DNA of 7,073 bases, from assembly GCA_021325695.1 (NCBI GenBank), contig JAJTCR010000080.1, forward strand, positions 1-7,073, given 5' to 3'. The position numbers were made by a program, and so were the translations under genes. Under the pieces are notes generated by a model. It was not told the DNA's origin and searched no databases. It was given only the letters and a program-made list of their open reading frames with translations. The stretch comes from Steroidobacteraceae bacterium (GTDB lineage Bacteria; Pseudomonadota; Gammaproteobacteria; Steroidobacterales; Steroidobacteraceae). The stretch's first letter is position 1, and each line of letters opens with the position of its first letter. Positions 1 through 5,492 of the stretch are shown here, piece after piece.

Positions 1-342
1 CGCCCGTACGACAAGGTCTACCGCTACGGCGGCGACGAGTTCCTGCTCTCGCTGCCCGCGATCGACCTGCAGCAGGCCGAGCAGCTGATCGCGCGCATCC
101 GCGACGGCATCGGAGAGGTCCCGTTCGTCGTGGCGGCCGACGGTCGACCGATCCACGCGACCGCGTCGTTCGGGATCGCGTCGCTCGACCCGGACATCAG
201 CGTCGAGGAATCGATCGACCGTGCCGACCGTGCACTGTTGCAAGCCAAGACACTGGGACGTAATCGCGCCGTGGTGTGGGAGCCGGGCATCGCGACCGGC
301 ACGATGCTCGCGTGGCGGTCGGAGGGCGAGACCGGGGATTAG
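1..342 (+). CDS. Diguanylate cyclase, GGDEF domain, C-terminal part (5' end outside window)
   Basis: The last 113 residues of a GGDEF-domain protein, open in frame 1 from the first base and ending at TAG (340-342). GGDEF enzymes condense two GTP into the second messenger c-di-GMP. The signature GGDEF is at visible residues 10-14 (bases 28-42). Exactly five residues before it is RPYD (residues 1-4), which fits the RxxD inhibitory I-site, so product feedback inhibition is probably kept. Downstream are the conserved SFGIA strand (about 56-60) and the C-terminal ADRALLQAK..GRNR helix (75-89); the usual Tyr of ALYxAK is Leu here. The domain ends about 20 residues before the stop, so nothing follows it. 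The sensory N-terminus is not visible and the input signal is unknown. The gap of 180 bp to the next gene, which has its own candidate promoter, argues against a shared operon. Confidence 0.95.
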   Translation, partial: RPYDKVYRYGGDEFLLSLPAIDLQQAEQLIARIRDGIGEVPFVVAADGRPIHATASFGIASLDPDISVEESIDRADRALLQAKTLGRNRAVVWEPGIATGTMLAWRSEGETGD

Positions 343-354
343 CGACCGCGGTCG
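343..354. repeat. 12-bp perfect palindrome directly after the GGDEF stop codon
   Basis: CGACCGCGGTCG begins at the first base after the TAG stop and equals its own reverse complement. It could form a short GC hairpin at the 3' end of the upstream mRNA, but there is no T-tract after it. Palindromes of 12 bp are expected by chance a few times in 7 kb of such GC-rich DNA, so only the position makes it worth listing. Confidence 0.25.
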
Positions 355-436
355 ACTCCATGCTTGACCGTCGCGTCCGATCGCTTTTGATTTGGCGACA
401 CGGTGCTCGAACGTCGAACACCGCACACGGTTGTGA

Positions 437-465
437 GTGGCACCCGTCCACGAACTCGTTAGAAT
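437..465 (+). promoter_or_regulatory. Candidate sigma-70 promoter for the TonB receptor gene
   Basis: GTGGCA (437-442) and TAGAAT (460-465) are separated by 17 bp. They match TTGACA at 4/6 and TATAAT at 5/6 positions. This is the best hexamer pair in the 343-522 gap and would start transcription near 472, giving a leader of about 50 nt to the TTG start at 523. A second, poorer candidate is TTGACC (364-369) with TTTGAT (386-391), spacing 16. Just upstream of the -35, CACA-CGGT-TGTG (424-435) is a small inverted repeat that could be an operator; the arms are too short to be firm. The rest of the gap shows no gene. Confidence 0.4.
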
Positions 466-522
466 CCCGCTCGCGTTTACCGCAGCGACGTCGACTTCCT
501 TGCCCCACCTGGCCTGCACGTC

Positions 523-3462
523 TTGCCGCGCCCGCGAGCCCGCATTCGCCGCTTGATCATTTGCGGCCTCGGGCTCCTGCCGGCGGCCGCCGGCGCCCAG
601 GAGTCCACCGTCGCGCTCGAGGAAATCGTGGTCACCGGCACGCGCATCGCTCGTGCCGATGCGGCCTCACCCAGCCCGACCCTGGTTGTCGAGAGCACCG
701 CCTTCGCCGAGCGCGCGGCGTTCACGGTCGAGTCGACGCTCAACGCGTTCCCGCAGTTCACGCCGGCCGCCGGTAGTGCGTCGGTCAGTCCCGACAGCGA
801 TGGGCTGGCGACGCTGTCACTGCGCGGCCTGGGCCCGACGCGCACGCTCGTGCTCGTCAACGGCCGTCGGTTGATCCCGGGCGACGGGCTGGGCCAGGTC
901 GACCTCAACGTGCTGCCGCCGCAACTGATCGAGACCGTCGAGGTGGTCACCGGCGGCGCATCGGCCGTCTACGGCTCGGACGCGGTCGCAGGTGTCGTCA
1001 ATTTCCGGTTGCGCGAGGACTTCACCGGTGTGCATCTCGCCGGCCAGTGGTCGCAGACCGACCACGGCGACGGGCAGGAATACAACGCGGGCCTCACGGC
1101 CGGCACGGACGTCGCCGACGGCGCCGGCTCGATCGTGGCGTATTTGGGCTACTCCGAGCGTGACCAGGTCATGCAGGACGCGCGGGCGTTCTCCCGCGCA
1201 CCCTTGAGCTACTACCCGGACGAGACCACCGGTGTCGGTCCGCAGGGACGCTTCCTTGCGATGGGCGACGCCGTCACCGACGACGGGTTCGGCGTCGTGT
1301 TTGCCGAGCCCGCGGTCTTCGATCACCTGTTCGAGTCGTACGGCTATCCCGCGGGCTCCGTGCCGTACCAGCCGTTGATGAGGTTGAACGACGACGGCAC
1401 GGTGTTCACGGGCGGACTCACGGCCGTGGGCACCGAGGTCCCGGGCGGCGTCGCGAATTACCGCGGCGAGCCCGACCCGGTCCTGTCGTACCGGCGCGCC
1501 TACACCTACGACTTCGCGCCGCACACGGCCCTGCAACTGCCGCTCGAGCGGATCACGGGTTTCGTCGCCGGCCGCTATCAGCTCTCGGACGCCACGGAAC
1601 TCTTTGGCCAATTGCACTATGCCGACTACACGGCCAGCCGCAGGCTTGCGCCCGCCGTCACGTCCATTGCACTCGTGCCCGTGACGAACCCGCACATCAC
1701 GCCCGACCTGCGACTTCTGCTCGACGCGCGGGCGAACCCTGCTGCGCCGTTCCGCTTGCAGAAGCGGACAACGGCGGTCGGTCCACGGATCGCGGACAAC
1801 GACCGCCAGTTGCTGCAGGCCACCGTTGGCGTGAATGGCCGCGTGCACGACTGGAGCTATGAGGTGTACGCGCAATTCGGTCGGAACGAGCGCACGGAGC
1901 AGCAATCCGGCAACGTCCGCCTTTCGCGCGTCGAGGAACTCACGTTCGCGGCCGACGGCGGTCTTGCGATCTGCGGCGGTTTCGACCCGTTCAGCAAGGC
2001 GCCCATTTCCGCGGCGTGCGCCGACCACATCGCCGTCGTCGCTTCGAACGAGGTGACCGTGGAGCAGTGGCTCGGCGAAGCGTCGATCAGCGGCGAGCTG
2101 TTCGACTTGCCGGCGGGACCGGCGCGCATCGCGGCGGGCCTCTTCCACAAGCACGACGAGTTCGACTATCGGGCCGACCCCGTCCTGACGGAATCGCTGC
2201 CGGGCGTGCCGGGCGTGATCGGTCCGAGGCCGGACGTGGTGGGCTTTCCCGCGGGTGCCGATCGCGCCGGCTCGGAGTCGAACACCGATGTGTACGTGGA
2301 AGCCGTGCTGCCGTTGCTGCGCTGGCGCCCGGGTGCGGCGGCGCTGGAACTCGGCCTGGGCTATCGTCGCGCGGAGTACGACCAGGCCGGCGGCGTGGAT
2401 GCGTGGAAGGCCGATCTCGTGTTCCGCCCGGTCGAGTCGGCGGCCCTGCGCGGCTCGTACCAGCGCGCGGTCCGTGCACCCTCGATCGAGGAGCTCTTTT
2501 ACCCCGAGATCAACGACGAGTTCTTCATCCGGCCGCCGGATCCCTGCGATCCGAACAGCCCCGAGCGTCAAGGGCCGGACCAGTCCCAGGTCGAGGCCTT
2601 GTGCGTCGCGCAGGGCATGAGCCCGGAGCTGCTCGCGACTTACGAGAATCCGCTCGCGCGCGTCAAGGGCGTCACGGGCGGCAATCCGGAGCTCGAGCCG
2701 GAGCAGGCCGACACGTACACCCTGGGGCTCGTGCTCACCTCGCCGTTTTCGCACGCCGCGTTGGCGACCCTGCAGCTGTCACTGGACTGGTACTGGATCG
2801 AAGTCGACGACGCAGTGGGCCGTTGGGATGCCGAATCGGCGGTGGGGCGTTGTTTCGATCCGAACTACAACCCGACGTACGATCCCGGCAACGTCTTCTG
2901 CACGTTCTTCGAACGGATCCCCGAGACCGGTGAAATCTTCGCCCGGGTCATCGACCGGAACCTGGGAAGCCTGGAGACGGCCGGGCTCGACCTGCAGCTC
3001 GCGTGGGCGGTCGAGGCAGGGCCGGGCCGCCTCACGACCGAGGCGTATTTCACGCACGTGTCCCGGTGGCGCTTGCGAGATCCCGGCGGGACGACGCTCG
3101 ATTACGCGGGAACGATCGGCGGCCAGGTGCTCGGACACGCCTTTCCCGAGTGGAAAGGCCAGCTGCGACTGGGCTACGGCTGGGGGCCGGCGGAGCTCTA
3201 CGCCCGCTGGCGCTATGTCGACCACCTTCGCGACGTCGAGTACCCGGCATTCGTGGTGCCCCACCGCGACTACCTCGACGTGGGCGCCACCCATTCTTTC
3301 GACACGGGCCTCCTGAAGGGGCTCGTGCTGCGTGCCGGCATCGACAACCTGCTCGACGAGGAGCCGCCCGTCTACCCGAGCTACCAGCAGGCCAACACCG
3401 AACCGTCGCTCTACGACGTGCTGGGCCGACGCTACTACCTGGCCGCCACGTGGCAGTTTTGA
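523..3462 (+). CDS. TonB-dependent outer-membrane receptor
   Basis: A 979-residue receptor for TonB-driven uptake of a bound ligand across the outer membrane. Residues 1-25 are a signal peptide: Arg-rich n-region, hydrophobic LIICGLGLLP core, and probable cleavage AGA|Q. EEIVVTGTR (33-41) resembles a TonB box. The plug domain (about 45-165) includes LSLRGLGPTRTLVLVNGRR-like and VVTGGASAVYGSDAVAGVVN-like segments typical of the family. A beta-barrel follows, ending in the terminal aromatic ATWQF. Three cysteine pairs (C484/C499, C675/C694, C777/C793) sit in likely extracellular loops. The GNPELEPEQADTYTLG segment (near 720-735) is also typical. No in-frame ATG or GTG exists between the upstream TAG (460-462) and the plug, so the start is probably TTG at 523 (CTG at 514 is the alternative). 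There is no clear Shine-Dalgarno sequence. The stop overlaps the next gene's ATG. The substrate cannot be read from sequence; iron chelates, vitamins, glycans and peptides are all possible. Confidence 0.95.
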   Translation: MPRPRARIRRLIICGLGLLPAAAGAQESTVALEEIVVTGTRIARADAASPSPTLVVESTAFAERAAFTVESTLNAFPQFTPAAGSASVSPDSDGLATLSLRGLGPTRTLVLVNGRRLIPGDGLGQVDLNVLPPQLIETVEVVTGGASAVYGSDAVAGVVNFRLREDFTGVHLAGQWSQTDHGDGQEYNAGLTAGTDVADGAGSIVAYLGYSERDQVMQDARAFSRAPLSYYPDETTGVGPQGRFLAMGDAVTDDGFGVVFAEPAVFDHLFESYGYPAGSVPYQPLMRLNDDGTVFTGGLTAVGTEVPGGVANYRGEPDPVLSYRRAYTYDFAPHTALQLPLERITGFVAGRYQLSDATELFGQLHYADYTASRRLAPAVTSIALVPVTNPHITPDLRLLLDARANPAAPFRLQKRTTAVGPRIADNDRQLLQATVGVNGRVHDWSYEVYAQFGRNERTEQQSGNVRLSRVEELTFAADGGLAICGGFDPFSKAPISAACADHIAVVASNEVTVEQWLGEASISGELFDLPAGPARIAAGLFHKHDEFDYRADPVLTESLPGVPGVIGPRPDVVGFPAGADRAGSESNTDVYVEAVLPLLRWRPGAAALELGLGYRRAEYDQAGGVDAWKADLVFRPVESAALRGSYQRAVRAPSIEELFYPEINDEFFIRPPDPCDPNSPERQGPDQSQVEALCVAQGMSPELLATYENPLARVKGVTGGNPELEPEQADTYTLGLVLTSPFSHAALATLQLSLDWYWIEVDDAVGRWDAESAVGRCFDPNYNPTYDPGNVFCTFFERIPETGEIFARVIDRNLGSLETAGLDLQLAWAVEAGPGRLTTEAYFTHVSRWRLRDPGGTTLDYAGTIGGQVLGHAFPEWKGQLRLGYGWGPAELYARWRYVDHLRDVEYPAFVVPHRDYLDVGATHSFDTGLLKGLVLRAGIDNLLDEEPPVYPSYQQANTEPSLYDVLGRRYYLAATWQF

Positions 3463-3464
3463 TG
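3460..3464 (+). promoter_or_regulatory. TGATG stop-start overlap (translational coupling)
   Basis: The receptor stop TGA (3460-3462) and the beta-helix ATG (3462-3464) share one base. No purine-rich Shine-Dalgarno sequence lies in the preceding 15 bases, so ribosomes finishing the receptor probably re-initiate here. This ties the amounts of the two proteins together. Confidence 0.75.
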
Positions 3465-4820
3465 GGTCGCGCACAACGGCCCGGATTCCTGCCCCGCGTC
3501 GTCGCCGCCGCTGGCGCCCTGCTGGCCGCGATCCCAGCCTTCGCCGAGTCGACGCACGAGCTCACGGTCAGCACGGGGGCGGAACTGCTCACGGCACTCG
3601 CGTCGGAGTCGCGTGCGCGCACGATCCGCCTGCGGGCCGGGCGTTACGTGCTCGACGCTCCGCTCTCGATACCGGACGACGTCGAGCTCGCCGGCGAAGG
3701 CGTCATGCGCCTGGACGCTGGCGGCATTGCGATTGGGTTCGCAGCCGGAACGGAAACGGCGCTCGTGGCCCGGCCAGGGTTCCGGGGCGACGTCCTCACG
3801 CTGGGCGACGGCGCGGTGCTCCGCGGTCTCCGGATCGAAGGCCCCGCGCTGGACGCGCCACACGATGGCGCCGCCGACGGCAACGTCGTGCTGATCGCCT
3901 CGCGGCGAGCCGGCGATCGATTGCGAGCGACCTTGCGTGACTGCGAGATCGTCAATCACGGCAGCTTCGGTGCCGGCCCCGGCAGCCCGACCGGGCGTGC
4001 GATCGTGGTCATGACGAGAAACCCGGGCGGCGGCGTGGCCTGGCACGAGGGAGCGCAGGTGGCGACCTCGATCGAACGCTCCATCGTGCGAAACGAGTTC
4101 GACAGCAATGCGGTGTTCGCGATCAATTTCGCCGGCGACGGCGCGGTGGCCCTCGAGCTGGAGCGCAACCGCTTCGAGGGCGTGTTGATGGTAGTGGGCG
4201 CGGCGGGGCGACCGGACAAGGTCACAGGGGCGCGCGCGACGCTGCGCTCGCGTGACAATGTCTACGTGAGCGCGGGCGGGCCCTACCCCGCGGGCTGGTT
4301 CATCATCGGCGGCAGCGTGGGGCCGCATGACCCGCTGACCCAGGGCGCCGAGGCGAACTCGGTCCACGTCGACTCGCAAGGCGATCGAATCGAGGGGTAT
4401 CGCATCGGGATCCTGGCCGCGGCGGGCCGGCTGATCCACGGCCTGCCGGGTCGAGTCGCCAACAACCGCGGCGAACTGCTGCTCCGCGATCTCAGGATCA
4501 CGACCGTCGGCGACGAGGCCGCCGACCTGTCGCTGCACGGTGCGTTCCTCGAGAGTCGGCCAGACCCTGCGTCCGCGTCGACGGTGAACGGCGCGGAAGG
4601 CAACGTGTTGCGGGTCACGCTCCATGATTCCATCGGCAGCGGGCACCGGCAGAATGTCTATGCACACGGTTCGCCGACGGATCTCGCGGCGACCGGGGCC
4701 GCGCAACGCCCCGACCGCCTCGAGTTCACCGGAAGCCAGGCTCAGTTCCTCGAATCGAACCCGGGATTCAGCCCCGTGCCGGACTCGCGGCTGTTCCTGA
4801 CGGGCGACGACGACCGATAG
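3462..4820 (+). CDS. Secreted right-handed beta-helix protein, function unknown
   Basis: A 452-residue exported protein. The signal peptide runs to about residue 28: basic n-region, VVAAAGALLAAIPAFA core, cleavage AFA|ES. The mature part opens in the manner of pectate-lyase-like folds: a strand, an ELLTAL helix, TIRLRAGRYVL, then VELAGEGV. It continues with short strand-turn repeats such as GAVLRGLRIEG, RATLRDCEIVNHG, SIERSIVRNEF, VALELERNRFEG and ELLLRDLRITT, fitting a parallel beta-helix through most of the length. There is one cysteine (C161) and a glycine-rich GAGPGSPTGR turn from residue 170. I recognise no lyase or hydrolase catalytic motif, so enzyme versus binding protein is open. The start is ATG at 3462, inside the receptor stop (TGATG). 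GTG 3450 and TTG 3459 are in frame but less likely. There is no good Shine-Dalgarno, consistent with translation coupled to the receptor. The reading frame is open upstream to about 3003, but that part merely overlaps the receptor. Confidence 0.85.
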   Translation: MGRAQRPGFLPRVVAAAGALLAAIPAFAESTHELTVSTGAELLTALASESRARTIRLRAGRYVLDAPLSIPDDVELAGEGVMRLDAGGIAIGFAAGTETALVARPGFRGDVLTLGDGAVLRGLRIEGPALDAPHDGAADGNVVLIASRRAGDRLRATLRDCEIVNHGSFGAGPGSPTGRAIVVMTRNPGGGVAWHEGAQVATSIERSIVRNEFDSNAVFAINFAGDGAVALELERNRFEGVLMVVGAAGRPDKVTGARATLRSRDNVYVSAGGPYPAGWFIIGGSVGPHDPLTQGAEANSVHVDSQGDRIEGYRIGILAAAGRLIHGLPGRVANNRGELLLRDLRITTVGDEAADLSLHGAFLESRPDPASASTVNGAEGNVLRVTLHDSIGSGHRQNVYAHGSPTDLAATGAAQRPDRLEFTGSQAQFLESNPGFSPVPDSRLFLTGDDDR

Positions 4821-4824
4821 CCCG

Positions 4825-4840
4825 TCGAGCGCGCGCTCGA
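4825..4840. terminator. 16-bp palindrome between convergent genes, possible bidirectional terminator
   Basis: The sequence TCGAGCGCGCGCTCGA is a perfect palindrome filling most of the 23-bp gap (4821-4843) between the beta-helix stop and the oppositely oriented stop of the small secreted protein. In RNA from either strand it can fold into a stem of six pairs with a GCGC loop. There is no U-tract on either side, so a classic intrinsic terminator is not shown. It may instead act as a 3'-end stabilising hairpin or be a protein site. Confidence 0.4.
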
Positions 4841-4843
4841 ACG

Positions 4844-5359
4844 TCACCCTCCGTACCGGGTACCCTCGACCGAGGCGCAGTTCGTGCTGACCTGAATACC
4901 GTCGACATCGAAGATTCGAACCAGGCTGGTCGCCGTGTACTCGTCCCCGCTGTCGCCGAGCACCAGTTCCGCCTTGCCTTCCTGCGTACCGGTCAACATT
5001 CCGGACTCGTCGTAACGGTTGAAGATGATGGAGTACGTGTAGTGCTGCCACGCGGTCGCCTTTTGCCACGCACCGTGTCCCGGGCCGCGCAAGGTCGGCA
5101 GCACGGCCGCATTGGTCAGCCACTCGGACATGGTGCCGCCTGCGTGAAATGAATAGAGGCCGCGAAACGGGGCGCCGGGTACCGGTATCGGCGCGCCAGT
5201 GGCGCAATTTCGCGGAGTCAGGGCGATCCGCCAGGTGCCCACGAGACTTCGCTCGGGCGCAGGTTCGCCCTGCCCCGCTGCGACGGTCGGCACGGCAGCG
5301 GCAATCACCCACGCGGACAACAGGGCTCCTGCGGCCAGCTTCGAACACGTGCTTGTCAT
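4844..5359 (-). CDS. Small secreted protein, possible lipocalin-like beta-barrel, unknown function
   Basis: A 171-residue protein on the minus strand. Residues 1-28 look like a signal peptide (K7, hydrophobic AAGALLSAWVIAAAV core, cleavage near VAA|GQ), so it is probably periplasmic or secreted. The mature part begins LVGTWRIALTPRNC and has alternating short strands with glycine turns (FHAGGTMSEW, GPGHGAWQKA, DESGMLTGTQEGKAEL, GDEYTATSLVRIFDVDG). This resembles small lipocalin-like or calycin barrels; the fold is inference. C52 and C161 are the only mature cysteines and could form a disulfide joining the ends. ATG 5359 is chosen because GGAG lies six bases before it and the signal peptide then has a normal length. 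TTG at 5383 would add eight residues without a ribosome site. It lies downstream of the regulator on the same strand, 133 bp away, with phased repeats in the gap. I recognise no named family or catalytic motif. Confidence 0.8.
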   Translation of the reverse strand: MTSTCSKLAAGALLSAWVIAAAVPTVAAGQGEPAPERSLVGTWRIALTPRNCATGAPIPVPGAPFRGLYSFHAGGTMSEWLTNAAVLPTLRGPGHGAWQKATAWQHYTYSIIFNRYDESGMLTGTQEGKAELVLGDSGDEYTATSLVRIFDVDGIQVSTNCASVEGTRYGG

Positions 5360-5365
5360 GATCGT

Positions 5366-5369
5366 CTCC
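5366..5369 (-). promoter_or_regulatory. Shine-Dalgarno GGAG of the small secreted protein
   Basis: Read on the minus strand, GGAGACGATC precedes ATG at 5359, giving a GGAG core with a six-base spacer. This decides for the ATG over the in-frame TTG at 5383. It is the only convincing ribosome binding site at a complete gene in the window. Confidence 0.7.
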
Positions 5370-5419
5370 GTTGTTGTTCCCAACGGACTGCAGCCTGCCG
5401 CGCGATCCCACCAGGATCA

Positions 5420-5459
5420 CTGAGACGGGCTGAAACGATCTGAGACGATCTGAAGATCG
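5420..5459. repeat. Tandem direct repeats with exact 10-bp period, probable operator
   Basis: Four consecutive 10-mers start at 5420, 5430, 5440 and 5450: CTGAGACGGG, CTGAAACGAT, CTGAGACGAT and CTGAAGATCG. The first three share CTGARACG with one purine change and the fourth keeps only CTGAA. On the minus strand the unit reads CGTYTCAG plus two spacer bases. The array lies 61-100 bp upstream of the ATG at 5359 and just past the 3' end of the regulator gene. Repeats spaced by about one helical turn put identical contacts on one face of DNA, as with tandem half-sites of OmpR/PhoB-type winged-helix proteins. I infer an operator for the downstream small secreted protein. I see no clear -35/-10 pair beside it. 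Its fourth unit overlaps CGGGCGCCCG (5458-5467), a 10-bp palindrome with no T-tract. Confidence 0.6.
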
Positions 5460-5492
5460 GGCGCCCGGCCGAGCCCGCCGTTGCCGCAGGGG

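Noticed and set aside
431..447. TGTGA at 432-436 as a CRP-type half-site
   Set aside because: There is no matching TCACA half at the required spacing, so it is a single pentamer only.
523..570. Possible lipobox (LIIC) in the receptor N-terminus
   Set aside because: The cysteine is residue 14, directly after the basic n-region and before the hydrophobic core, so it is not a lipoprotein cleavage site. TonB receptors are processed by the ordinary signal peptidase.
276..776. Plus-strand open frame of 166 codons across the intergenic region and receptor start
   Set aside because: It overlaps both neighbouring genes in another frame. It is Arg-rich and has no recognisable feature.
817..2754. Long minus-strand open frame (645 codons) opposite the TonB receptor gene
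   Set aside because: Its translation is rich in Arg, Ala and Val with no domain pattern. It is the antisense shadow of a clear receptor, as is common in GC-rich DNA.
3003..3461. Upstream extension of the beta-helix reading frame to an earlier start
   Set aside because: It would overlap the receptor by 153 codons with Arg/Pro-rich out-of-frame translation, and would bury the clear signal peptide that begins at ATG 3462.
3435..5420. Minus-strand open frame (661 codons) spanning the beta-helix gene and the small secreted gene
   Set aside because: It runs antisense to one well-supported gene and in a different frame over another. It has no signal peptide or motif and is a GC-rich shadow.
5420..5459. 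Short tandem repeats considered as a CRISPR array or simple microsatellite
   Set aside because: The units are 10 bp with no spacers and no cas genes, and they vary at defined positions. A transcription-factor site array explains them better.
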